This document shows, piece after piece, positions 9,952 through 21,955 of a stretch of DNA of 64,000 nucleotides (positions are counted from its first letter, which is position 1; every line of letters begins with the position of its first letter). The position numbers and the translations under genes were made by a program. The notes under the pieces were generated by a model. It was given only the letters and a program-made list of their open reading frames with translations. It was not told the origin of the DNA and did not search any database. Source of the DNA: Rhodosporidiobolus odoratus (taxonomy: Eukaryota > Basidiomycota > Microbotryomycetes > Sporidiobolales > Sporidiobolaceae); the NCBI GenBank assembly GCA_034387635.1, contig JAOANU010000005.1, forward strand, positions 1,302,001 to 1,366,000, in the 5' to 3' direction.

Positions 9952-12900
9952 TCACCCTCTACCAGGCGGATCAGCTGCAGACGAGCCGGACGGTCTTCCT
10001 CCCGCCCTCCCTCTGCTCGGAGTCTCGAGAATACGCTCATCCCCATCAGCCTCGCTTGTTACAGCTTCGTGCGAAGCAGGAGAAGAAGGCGACGACGTCG
10101 CGAACTGCGGAGTTGCGGTAGACACAGGCGAACCCTCTTCGACGATGTTGATGGCAGGAATCGGCGCCCCCATCTCCTCGCGCCGGTTGGCTTGTTGACG
10201 AGCGAGGTAGCGCCGGCGCAGGACGACCGTGAGTAGGAAGGAGTGCAGCCGGTCCATCTGAACCTTTTCAGCAATGGCGTGTTGTTTCTGGTGGCGTTCG
10301 GCGAGTTCTTCCATTCTGGGGAGAGCATCAGGTTAAGTACAGCGAGAGGCAAAGGGTAGATAGCCCAACTCACTGGAGCGCCATATCATCATTGACCAAG
10401 CGGTATTGCGCGATGAGCATAAGCATCTTGGTGAACGAGATGCCTTTGAAGCTTGCCTCCGCTTCGAGTTTAGCTTCGTGGTAAACGTGAAGGAAGATTT
10501 CGCGACGCTGCCGAACCTCGCCCACATCGATACCGTCGATGAGTTGGCGAAGCTTGCCGAGATCAAGACGCTGGAGGGAGAAGGCATCGCGTTCGGCGAG
10601 GTAGTGGTAGAAGGCAGGCGAGTTGTGCTGCTCGGTGACGTCGCGACGGGCAGCAGCCTGAAGGTTGTGGGCTGACCACTCGTCGCGATAGATCTTGACC
10701 TCGAAGACGGAAGAAAGGCGCTGGAGGAGCCAGCAATAGGTGAGCTTGCGCCTCGGGCTAGGGAGCGAAAAGAACGGACATGAAGGAAACGACCAATGTC
10801 ATTCGGCTGAAGGTGACCGGTCCGCTCGGTGTCGAACTGCGCCCAGGTTTTCTTGAAGTGGCGCATCTGTTCGCGGTTGATATTGGTGACCTTACCGTAC
10901 GCTTGGCTGCGAAAGACCACAAAGTCAGCCTGACACCTCGAGAGAAGAAGCAGGACGTACAAGACAAAGCTGAAGTTCTCGATGACAGCACCGAGGACAA
11001 GGTTGACGAAAAGGTCTGGGGAAGAATAGCGTTCGATCAGGATATGCGGAAGTGAACGGGGGAGGCAGGCAAAAACGTACACATCGAAAGGACATTCCAG
11101 AGGATGAAAAGTGCGTACGCAGCCGGAGTGGAGCCGCAGTCGTTGTACAGATAGTTGTTCGAGCTGACAAGGAGAAAGCACGGCGAGTAAGTCTCTGCAG
11201 CAATCAGGCAGTGCGAGAAAGAGAAGACCGACTTGGTACACTTGGGGAACTCGATCGTATACTCGTGCATGTACGCATTCCAGCCCTCTCTGCAGATCCG
11301 CCACGCTGTGAGTTCAGTTCCATGGCGAATGTGACAGGAAGGGACGTACCCGGTACTTTGCAGCGCAAGCAGAACCATGGCGTTCCAGAAGGTGTAGTAG
11401 TTTGAGAAGTGGGTGCTCGACGCTCCCCAGCGGGTAAGTCCAAAGAGCTCGAGGTAGAAGATGGCGAACACCAAGAAGAGGACTAGCCAGAGGGCCATGA
11501 TATTGAGGATTGCCGGAAGAGACGCGCTGCAGACAGTCACGAAGTGGAATGAGTATCAGCAGGACGCTCCCAAGTTCTGCCGGGGGGACGCTGGGCCGGT
11601 AGCTGGGGATGTGAGGGTCGAAAAGAGCGGAAGAAGATGCCCGACGTACGCAGCCGTCTTGAATAATTGGTTGAGTGAGTCGTTCCGCTGTACCAGCTTG
11701 AATGCAACGGCGCACAGGAAGAGCTTCTGCAGCTGGATCGCCACCTGATCATTGCTGCCAGCGAGGACGAGGACGGTAGTTGCGACTGTCCCGCTGATAA
11801 TGGTCAGGTCAAAGAGGTTCCAGCCACCACGGAAGAAGCTGTAGCCAAGACCGCAGATGCGAACGACGACGTCGAGGGTGTAGAGCAGGGTGAAGCCGAG
11901 GAAGATATAGTCTGCGAGCAAAAGGGTCAGCACGATGTCGCTGTACCCTTACAGGACAGGGCGAGTGAATGGCTTACTCCTGGCATCGTCCGCCGCGCTT
12001 GTAGTCTCTGCTTGAGTCATGAGAACCAGGATGTTGAGGACGTAGAGGACGGTCACGGAGCGAGACCACCAGCCATGCTTCGAGATGGCACGGTCGAAGC
12101 ACCATGCGCGGAATCCTGCTCAACAAGAGGAGAAATGCGAATCAGCGTGTCAAGCCTGGAAGCGAAGGGCGTCTGCGAAGGAAGGCGCACCCGAGGATGG
12201 CCGGTGCTTTGGACGCTTGGCAGGCCGCTGACGGAAGATAAACCGGCGCAGGTCGAGCCATTGCCGCTGTTCAGTCGTCAACAACGAGGCGCTCGTGCGT
12301 TCGGTGAAGTTGAGAATGATGAGCTGCACGGAGAACACGGGGTCAGGTCGAAAAGAAGGAGCTTAAAAGGCAGAGCGAGTGTACCGAAACGAAGAGAGTA
12401 AGGCTGCGTAGAGAACCATCAGCCTGAACTCGTCTGCGGTAAGGCTGGGCTAAAGAAAACTTACATGAAGGTAGCGCCGAGGAGGTTGTAAGCGACAAAG
12501 AAAAGGGCGTTCCACTGTTGCGCGTTCTCCTGAGGTTGCTGGTCCTGCCCAACGATCTGCATGACACTCTCCTCGACGTCGATCCATCCCTCGAGCGAGA
12601 TGATCTCGAAGAGGATGAGCAGGGACGATCGGAAGGTATCGAAACTCCAAGTTTGCGGGTTGGACCATACCCTCGGAGCGAGGTAGCTCCATCCTTCGAC
12701 CGTTTCGACCATGAACTCGCCGGCACACTGCGCCTTGTTGGTGACATTAGAGTCGGAACAAGAGTAGAGGAGGCCGCGGAAGATATTGCCGCCGTAGACA
12801 GCGAAAGGGACGATGTAGAGGGCGGCGAGGATGCTTGCGTCCATGATGCGACCGGCGCCGACAATGAGCACCTGCGGAGACCAGAAGTTGTCAGTATGCG

Positions 12901-15900
12901 GATTTAGAGCGAGAAGATGATATTCAAGACGAACATTGTAGAAGGTAGTTCGCATCGAAGCGGACAAGTTGATGAGTCGCAGAGCCCTGAACGCTTTCAG
13001 TGCGCGAGTGAAGCTACCGCTTCCGGTACCGCCGAGGAGCGAAGTCGTGACGTTGATGACGAGGGTGAGGAGGATCTGCGACGAAGCACGAGACTGAGCA
13101 AGGGAGGGGGCGCAAGAAACGGAAAATAACGCACGAAGAAATCGATGTCGTTCCATAGGCTCAGTAGGTAAGCGTTTGGCGCCCACAAGAAGCCGTCCGC
13201 AATCCACTTGACCAAGGCCTCCGTCAAGAAGGTGGCGCCCAAACTCGCCTCAACCAGGTTGTACCAGGTCCAGCGTCGTGGGCCCTGCTCGATGTAGTAG
13301 TTGCGACGGTATAGAGGCGTCGCGACACCTGCGATGGCGACTGAGGCGACGATGGCGACGAGGATGAAAGCCGAGAAGACGCGTTGACGCTTCGGCGAGG
13401 GAGGGCGCCCCGTAATCCGCTCGTTGCCGTAGGACGGTTCGACAAGGGACTGACAGAACTGACGGATTCGAGAGGAGGACGGGAAGAGCCAGAGCGTTTT
13501 GTCGTACATTGGATGTTGTGCGATAAACTTGGCAATCTGGTCGCGCCGTTCTTGCGCAACCTCCTGGACGCGTTCTTGCTCCTGTATCGTCGCTTCTCGG
13601 GAACGGGTCGTGCCGTCTCTGCAGTGTACTTAGCTTTAGCACACCGAAAGATAGTATAGCGAAAATGGGTAGAGGAGGCGCCCAAGGAGAACGGGAGAGT
13701 GGCAGAACGTACCGAGGATGAATATACCTGCTCCGGTCGACTTCAGGCGTCTGCGGGTCAACATACCTCTGCACGTTCTCGCTGATCGACTGGAACCGCA
13801 TTGACTTTGCAGCTTGGTGGAAGAATCTCGTTGAGGTCGTAGTTGCAGACATAGGCGGATCCTGTAACCCAAACCAAAGTCGGGAGTGAGCGAACGGTAT
13901 CGAATGACGGGCGACAAGACACACCTTCTCGTCCTGGACCTCTTCCATCGGCTCCGGCGACGCAGTCATGTTCCGGTCGATCTCTTCCGGCTCGGCCACC
14001 ATCGTTGCGCTCGTCACGTTGGTAGTCGCCTTGCTCTTGCTACGGGTCGAAAGAGCATATGGGTCGAAGCGACGGAACCAGCCGCTGGTCTCGGCCGGAG
14101 CGGTACGGTTCACGAAAGCTTCTGCTTGTCGAGCGCGCTTTTCTTCCTCGGCGATCGCAAAGTTTTCATTGAGGACAGCAATGAAAAGGTTGCCAAGGAT
14201 GACTGCACAATGTACGGCTCAGCACATAGGGTCTCGTAGGGAGTAGGATGAACGCACAGAAGGAGAAGAACATCCAGCCGCAAAGGAAGACGGCGGTAAG
14301 AACGATCTGGAATAGGCCCCTCTCGCTCGCCAGAGCGGTCTGCAGGACGGTCGTCCAATTCTCGCTTGAGAGGATCTGTATAAAAGGGAGTCAGATTGTA
14401 AGATAACAAAGGCGGCTGGGGAGTGTGGACTTGCCTGGTACATGCCGAGGAAAGCGTTGTAGATCTGGTGAAAGTCAAAGACGCCCGTGTCGTCCGACTC
14501 TCGATCAGGTAGGCTTCGCAGCAGCTGCACGGACTGTTGATCACACAAAGCAGACGAGCGAGTCAGTCAGCCTTCATGGGTCGAAGGGCGGGGATAACGC
14601 ACGATGAGTGCCGCTACGAAGTTCATGAGGAGGAGGAAGAAGATCATGTTGATAAGACTGGTGAAGGTACCAAGGACGCGAGCCTGTGAAGATAGGTCAT
14701 GATCAGGAGGTGAACACCGAGCCAATGCAGCCGAAACTGCGTACCAGCAACTTCCGCATACGCGGTATGAAGAGGATGACACGGTAGAATCTGTGAGGGA
14801 CAGTACATCTTGTCAGATCTGCAGACGAGATGGCACTATAGCCCTTGGGGTAAGAGGTAGAGCGAGAGGAGAACGCACCTCGCGATCTGAAAGCAAGTCA
14901 ACCATGCATATGCCGGGCTGTCCTTGATCACCGGAATCTGAAGGGTACTCGTGACTACGGCCAGCGTCATGTCCACCACGTTCGGGCTACTCGCGAAGAA
15001 GCTCCTCCAATCCGGCAACGACGCAAACAACCTTACGATTATTTCGAAGTCGAATCCTAGAGTAAGGCCGAGTTCCGCGCGTTCGTAGATCCGATGCAGG
15101 TGAGGATCCATTCCGTACTCTGATGCTGCTTGGATGGCAACCGATGCGAGCGCCGCGGCGACCCAGAGCCAGGAGGTTTTCTCGTAGACCTTGCGGACGA
15201 GGCTAGTGCTCCGGGTGAAGGCGCGGTGAGGCTTGCGGTCATCGTCGTACTTCGTTTTAGCGGGAACGACACTGTCAAGGACGTTGGTAAGAACGCGGCC
15301 GGGTGTACAAGTATACAGAGAAACGCACGAGGTGGTGCCAAAAGCGGAATGTTTGGTCTCATCTCGAATGTCGCCAAAGGTTCTGCAAAACATTCTCGAT
15401 GCTCAGTACACGCAGCGGGAAAGAGCTGAAAAGGGCTCACGTCGTGATGCAAGCGACGAAGAGCGAAAACATCCAGTAGTTGACGATGAGTAGGCAGAAA
15501 ATGAAGAACAGGCACGAGACGTAGTAGTCAGAGTCCATCATAGCGTACATGCCATCGGTCCAGGTATTGGCTGCAATTCGAAAAGAGACGAAAAAAGGTG
15601 GCAGCGGGGTAAGGTTGAGAAGGTCAGTATAGTCTCGCTCGCAGCTCACAGCAAAAACCAGCCAGCCGGCGCGGACGGCTATTCGAGAGCGTCTAAGATG
15701 AGAACGGACCTGATGCGATGACAAAGACCTGCATCATGGAAGCGAAGATGTTGTCGAAGCTCCAAGCCCCATTGACAGGGTTTCCGATTTCCTGCGAAGC
15801 GTGCGTTTCGTCAGCTCCTCTAGTCTTATTTCCTTTGAGTGGAACAAATTCAGGTGAAGAGGGTAGCGCACCACGCAGACGCTCGGAGAGCCGCAGATGA

Positions 15901-18900
15901 AGCCTTTCGGATCCTCGCCGGACGGCTCGTAGCTGCTAAGGAGATAGCCCGTCTGATTCCCCGTTATGGCGTCGACATGACCACCGCAGTGCTGGTCGGA
16001 GGAGGTGACATTGTCGAAGATGCCGTCGGGGTCTGGTGGTCAACGAGAAAGAAGATCAGCGAAAGCGAAGATAGGACGGGAGTAAGCGGGAAAGAGCGCA
16101 CCAATCCATTGACAGCTGCGCTTGTAAGAGCCACGGAAGGCTTGCACACCGATGATCCTGCGATAGAGTCCACGCAGAGCGTACAGAATCACGATGAAGA
16201 GAGAGGCAAAGACAAGGTCAGCATTCCGTGACTTCTGAATAAGCAGTTGTTGTGAGCTCCGAGGGAGAGTTGAATGAGTACGTACGCGAAGAGGATCATA
16301 GCAAACGCGACAAACAATCCAACGTCAACCAATAAGGGACTCGCCTTCTTCAAACTCTGCAAAATTGTCTGCGTTCCGGCTGTCACCGCCAACAGCCTCG
16401 TCGCCCTGATCACGCTGAGCGCACGGAAGAACCACAAATTCTCGCTGTACTCGACGCCTGAACACGAAAGAGCGAAGGAGATCCAGAAGGCCAGGACCGC
16501 GACGGCGTCAATTCGGTTCCAGCTGTGTCGGAGGAAGGCGCGCTGATACGTTTCGCGTTGACGACGGATTGAAAGGGCGTAGGGAGTGTGGGAGTAGTAA
16601 GAATCGGAGGCCGAGGCGGCGGCTGCGGAAGACGAGGCGGCACCGGCGGCGGTGGGCAGGGTTGAAGCCAGGGCGGCACGGATCGAGAAAGAGGGTTCGG
16701 GCGCGGACGAATCGATACGGCCTTTCCCTCCTCCAGCAGGGGCGGAAAGACCAAGTCCGATCCCCTTGCGGGCGAGGTTCAAGGGAGTCGAAGGAGGAGG
16801 GGCAGCATGAGAGTTATCCCGCACAAGCGAGACGGCTGATAGCCCTCGATCTTCATCGTTGTCGTAAGGGTGGGAGTACGGAAGCGTGGCGATATCGGTC
16901 GAAGATGGCGGAGGATAAGTTCCTGGGTCTTTGACCGGGGACAACGGTACGGGGGAGAGGGAGCGACCCGAAGTAGGCGATGGAGGTGGCTGAGGGTAAG
17001 GCCCCGGAGGAAGCGGGGAGAGGCGAGTCGGAGATGGCAAGGGTGAACGGTGCGTCCGCGTCGGAGAGGGTAGTGGCGAGTTGTGCGGTGAGGGGTGAGG
17101 CGAAAGACGCGACTTCATCTTTCCAATAAGGGATGGCGAGCGGCCGGGTGTTCCGCCTCCATACAGGTCGAGTTTGGGCGGTATAGGCGCGGGAGGAAGA
17201 GGTGGGTTAATCACGAGACCAGTGACGAGGATTCGAGCGGCTATCTCGACGGTGAAGCAGATGAATATGGCGAATAGGCAGTAATCTTCCCATGTGTGAA
17301 AGTAGCCAGTCGATGGTCGAGGGTGGGCGTAGACGTCGAAGGAGGACTGGATGGTGAGGATCACCACTTGCAGGATAATAAGCAGCAGGATGATTGGCTC
17401 GGTCCAGCTGTCGGATCGAAGGGTTAGTGTATTCCGGAAGATATGGGCTAAAAAGAGACGCACGGAGCGGTCAAAACTCTCGCACAGCCCTTCCTGATCT
17501 TGTTGTCTGGTCCAAAGACGCCCAGGGTATTGCCCCTCAATACCCGATAAGCCCTCTCTTGCGTCGTCCTCGTTTTCTCCCACTTCTTCTCCCGAACCCC
17601 CTCCTCGTCAGTTTCTCCCTTCTCGTCTTCTCCATCTCCCCCTCCTATGGCCTCCTCCTCTTCCTCCGATATCCGACTTCGATCTCCTTCCGCCGTGGTA
17701 ACGGTGATCCTCGACGCCCGTCTCTCCGCCAGCGTCAGTCTGACACTACTCCGACTCCTGTCTCCCGCTCCCAGCGCTCTGATCGAAGGACTCCTTCCCA
17801 GCCCACCTTCCTTCTCCCCCTCGAGAAAAGACCTTTGCTGCGCCTGCGCCGCTTCATCCACATCGGCTTCGTGATCCACCCCAGTGACATTTACGACCCG
17901 AACGCTCATGCGTCGTAGTCCGCCCGCGACAGCGCTCAGAGTAGTCTTTCGAGTGAGGCCAGGGTGTCTGGGCGTCCCATCTTCGCCGCCACCTCCTCGA
18001 GAAGGAGACAGCTCCCGCCAGCCGCTACCCAGCGAAGCGCTCGAGATATTGCCTGAACCTTCTCCATGCGCGCTCCCGCCTGGGCTGAGACGAGGAGAGA
18101 GTCGTCGAGAAGGGGAGAGGGAGAGTCGCCCGCTCGGGCTCACTCCGGGGGTGCCGAGGTAGGGTGAACGGCGGGAGGAGCGAACGGGAAGGACCGCTCG
18201 CCGACGGTTTGCAGCGCCGGAAGACAGCGAGTTGATGTTGGGAGTGGACTGTAAGTGAGTAGGCTGGAGAGGTGAGCGGGCTTCGAAGTCGTCCTCGTCT
18301 TCCGATGGGAGGCGGTGGGAGGGGCCAATAGTAGGCTCGAGGTCGCCTTCGTCTCCTGATGAGAGTGAGGTGCGAGAAGTCATGTGCGAGGGTGCTAGTG
18401 ACAAGGGGTGAGACTCGACCCGTGACAGCGGAAGAGGTGCGGGTGCGGGAGTCGACGAAGAGCTCGAAACGCTGTACACGGGGTTGAACAGTGCTGGCGG
18501 GGTGGCAGCAGAATTTGACGAACGGAAAGGGTCGTCGTACGCAGAGGTGGAATGCGAGAATGTCGCCGAGGATGCTGTCGAGGAGGCAAGAGCGTTGCTT
18601 CGGGGCGGCTGAGAGAGGTCGGCGGGCGTGCGAGGCAGTCGACGGACAATACTGCCGTCGCCCATTTCGATCGTTCCCTGCCTCACAGGCTGTCGAGGTG
18701 CAGCTGCCGGGCTAGACGGCTCGGGAGAGCGCCACTGCCTCCAGCCATGTTCGCTCGTCGTCCTCCCCCTCGAATTCCCTGAGAGGGGCACCGCCTCGAC
18801 TTGTCCGGGTTGCGTGTCTCCTCGCCCTTCTTCGCTGCTCCCTGTTGCTGCCCGTTGTGCATCTACCTCTGAGGTTCGTCTGACGCGACTCGAGCTTCTC

Positions 18901-19169
18901 CTGGACAGCCCCGAGCCTCCTAGTGCGGAGGTGCCTCCCCCTCCCGGTTCGTTAGCCTCTGAGCTGGCGCTGAGGAGTGAGCCTACGGGCGAGGTAGGAC
19001 GTTCATGAGCCGTAGTGAGGGCGATAGGGTGATTTTGCTCTCTGGCGAAGGAAGGTTCTGTGTTACGTGGAGAGGGAGATGGAGAGTTGAGGAAGTTGTC
19101 GAGGTTGTCGGGTGAGAGCTGGAAGGTGGGTGAAGACGGTGGTTGTACAGTAGGTTGAGACGGTAGCAT
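9952..19169 (-). CDS. CCH1: High-affinity voltage-gated calcium channel alpha subunit Cch1
   Basis: Plasma-membrane Ca2+ channel pore subunit, which in fungi works with Mid1 in stress-induced calcium uptake. A first exon of about 570 residues (19169-17455) is Ser/Pro-rich, cytoplasmic and low in complexity. Four channel repeats follow: I at about 17410-15440, II 15390-14110, III 13500-12270, IV 12100-10770. Voltage-sensor-like arginine segments are visible, for example [15 protein letters not shown] in repeat I and [14 protein letters not shown] in III. Pore loops read SANTWTDGM (I), [10 protein letters not shown] (II), [11 protein letters not shown] (III) and STGEGWNAYM (IV). After IVS6 comes an EF-hand-like segment ([18 protein letters not shown]) and a basic tail with an IQ-like stretch ([12 protein letters not shown]). 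More than 20 short introns. Oddities: Asn at the repeat I filter position and a long Pro/Ser-rich insert between S2 and S3 of repeat I. Confidence 0.95.
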
Positions 19170-19894
19170 AGAGTGTGTTACACCCTAGTCTAGAGCAGCC
19201 AGAGGAGATCGACCGGTGTGATAGAAGAAAAGAGATGAGAAACTCAACTCGCGTTAGCTTCCCTCGACAAGACCGACCACATCCACACATGCCCCAGAGG
19301 CAAGGCCCATGCTCAGCCATACTGTCGTGAACTGCCTCTACCTGGCTAGTGGCTCCCGACCTTGCCGCCAGCGTCCTCTTGTCTAGCACACTCCCGCTTA
19401 TCGCTATCCTTGTCCTCGCCGTCGGAAGTCAGCGTGCTAGACGCCTCGAGCTACAGTGCTACCTCCGCGCCGCGCTCGTATATAGCGCTGCTTCCGCCGG
19501 GAAGGACGCATGCCGCCCAGCTTCGGTAGGCGCCTAGAGCAGCTAAGATCACAGCGGAGTCTCCGCCAACGCCCGCCCGAGCAAGTCGGGCTGTAGCAAG
19601 CTCCCATGTGACCGTACGAGCGCGCTCGACTCGACCAGGAAGCCGCGCAAGGAGAGAAGAACACGCCAGTCGAGAGAGGCGTTTTGTCTCCTATTCCGGT
19701 TTAATTCTCTCAGGCTCTGCATTGTTGCCCGACTCTGTTAGCGTTCGCTTCTACCCCGATGACATGGTCTACCGAGAAAACAGCAGTGTCTTTGTTCACA
19801 GCGCAGCACCTTGTAAGCTGTAAGCCACTGACTGACCAACCCGAGACCCAAGAGCAAATCGCCAACCTCCTCCGGCCCGACTGAAAGTCACCGA
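19170..19894. promoter_or_regulatory. Upstream region of CCH1
   Basis: This 725-bp gap lies between the CCH1 start and the 3' end of the TBC gene, both on the minus strand. It should hold the CCH1 promoter and the TBC terminator. No gene, repeat or tRNA was recognised in it. Confidence 0.4.
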
Positions 19895-21843
19895 CTAAAC
19901 CGCCTCGGGCAACTCCCTCTCAACCAACCTAGCCCAAGTCTCTTCTTTCCACTCCATTCTCCCCAACCCATCAAACACCCTATCCTCCTCAACCCCCATC
20001 TCACCATACACATCCTCCACCTCCACCTTGACCCCTCCATCCCTCTCTTCCAGAGCCCCTCCATCAGGCGTCAAGAGACCTTTCTCTCGTCGAACAATGG
20101 CAACCGCTCCTCGATCTTCCCCAGCGAAGAGGGAGGCGAGTTCATCCGAGTTGGGGTTGAACAATCGAGGTTCGAGGATTTGCAGGAGGATCAGAGCGAC
20201 CCGGAAGGGGAACGAGTCGCCTTCTAGGAGGAAGACGTCAAAGATTCGGGTGGAGAGGTCGAGGGGGAGGAAGGCGGCGAAGAGGGTGGTGAGCCATGGG
20301 GTGAGGTAGAGTGAGGGGCGCAGGACAAGGGAGGAGAAGTTATTGTAGACCCGTGGGAGGAAGTCGGCGAGGAGGGTATCAAAGGTTCGGTAGTAGGCTT
20401 CTCGCTGGAGAAAGGGGGAGCGTCAGCGGGGCGGGAACTAGGCGGGAGCATAGAGTGAGCCATACCTCGTCTGGCGCTTCGGCGTAAAAGGATCGAAGGA
20501 AGCTCTTCTCGACAAGGTTGACGAGCGAGACAAATGCCTCTGCGACGGGCATGTTCACAAGAAGGAGGGCGGCCGGGTAGGCAAGGCCTTTCGGCTGCGA
20601 ACACGAAACGAGAATCTTCAGCACGCCCTGCTAGAAGCGAGCAAAACACCACGTACATATCGCGGCTCGGACTTCTCGTACACAGACCACACCAGCAAGA
20701 GCTCCATGAGCTCGTCGTGCATAACCCCTCCCTTCTGGAACAGCTTGAGCGTCGGCAATGTCCCCTCAACATCCTCCTCCGCCGCCCTCCTGACCTCCTC
20801 CAGCCTTCCCTCATCTTCAAGCCTCTTCGCGGTCTCTTGCGAGACCCCAAACGCACTCTTCGGGACGGCCAACCCATTCCCGATTGCCAACGCCCACAAC
20901 CGACCTCGATGGCGAACGGGCATAGTCCCGTCCACCCATAACCTCCGCAACGCGCGACCCTGAGCATCCTCGTGCTGCACCACTCGCCAGTTGGGAAGGA
21001 TAGAGGTCTCCCACTGGGGAAGGGCAACGGCGAGGGCGATAGCCCGGGCGACTTTGCGCTGCTCGACGGCGGATTTGCGGCGAAGGTCGGCGGCTCGAGA
21101 GGCGGCCCGCATTTCGGCGAGCTCTCTCAAGTGTTTCTCCTGCATGGAGCAAGAGAATCAGGAAAGAACGGCATGATGGAAACGGAGATGTGAAGGACAG
21201 AACGCACTTCTTCCTCTTTGGGTTTGGGCGGAAGCTGCCGTGGCCGTGTCATGCTCACCACCCTCTGCATGATGGTCGGTATTCTCGTACTGTTCTGCTT
21301 CTTCTGCGGCGACTCGCTCGGTGCGGGCGACGCTGGACCTTCGGCGCTGGACGTCGCAGCAGAGGAAGTAGAGGTAGGAGAAGCATCTGCGGGCTTACCC
21401 GGCCCAGGTGAGGTTGCTGATGATGGCGTAACGGAGATGCTGGAGGTGGAGGGATCGGCAATGGTGGTAGCGGGAGTGGTTGAGGCGCTCAGGGGTGGAG
21501 TGGAAGAGGTGGGTGCAGGGGAAGGGGAGCTGGACGAACGAGGCGCATCTGTATCATCGCGCCATCCACTTGCTCCCGCCTGAGCTCCTTCGTCGAGAGA
21601 GACGGCTTCGAACCCTTCTTCAACGCTGTTGTCGGCGTCGTGAAGCGCGTCCGCCTCAACACCCTGAACCTCGTGTCCGTCTTCTACAGCATGCTGAGGC
21701 TGTCCCTGTACTTCGGAGTGGGTTGATGGTCGATATATCGAGGTGGGGGAAGTGGGAGCGGTGAGGTTTCGCGAGATGGAGGCGTCGAGCGAGATATGGC
21801 GTAGATGGCGTGAGACTGTAGCTGCAGAGTCTTGCACAGCCAT
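19895..21843 (-). CDS. TBC-domain protein of the TBC1D12/TBC1D14 type, both GAP fingers altered
   Basis: TBC domains normally act as GTPase-activating proteins for Rab GTPases. The protein starts MAVQDSAATVSRHLRH and has about 200 residues of Ser/Thr/Pro-rich N-terminus. A basic helix (RELAEMRAASRAADLRRK) precedes the TBC domain, which starts near VRHRGRLWALAIGN. The block LPTLKLFQKGGVMHDELMEL followed by WSVYEKSEPRY|PKGLAYPAA resembles the TBC1D12/14 branch. The second half contains TPWLTTLFAAFLPLDLSTR and RIFDVFLLEGDSFPFRVAL. The arginine finger (IxxDxxR) reads AEEDVEG, with Gly for Arg. The glutamine finger (YxQ) reads YPK, with Lys for Gln at an intron junction. Catalysis is therefore doubtful and an effector or scaffold role is more likely. 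It shares a 112-bp promoter with ISC1. Confidence 0.85.
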
Positions 21844-21955
21844 GGCGAGTCTGCAACAGTTGAAAGTGCGTGTGTGTGAGCTGTATTCAAGGAGTTGAAC
21901 AACGTGCAATTTCCTCGACTTACAACTCTGTCTACCGGCGCTCGATCTACACAGA
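21844..21955. promoter_or_regulatory. Bidirectional promoter of the TBC gene and ISC1
   Basis: Only 112 bp separate the two start codons, so both transcripts must initiate here or inside each other's 5' leader. No TATA-like element was seen. Confidence 0.6.

Noticed and set aside
17394..17918. Long plus-strand frames opposite the CCH1 first exon
   Set aside because: Antisense shadow of a GC-rich Ser/Pro coding exon.
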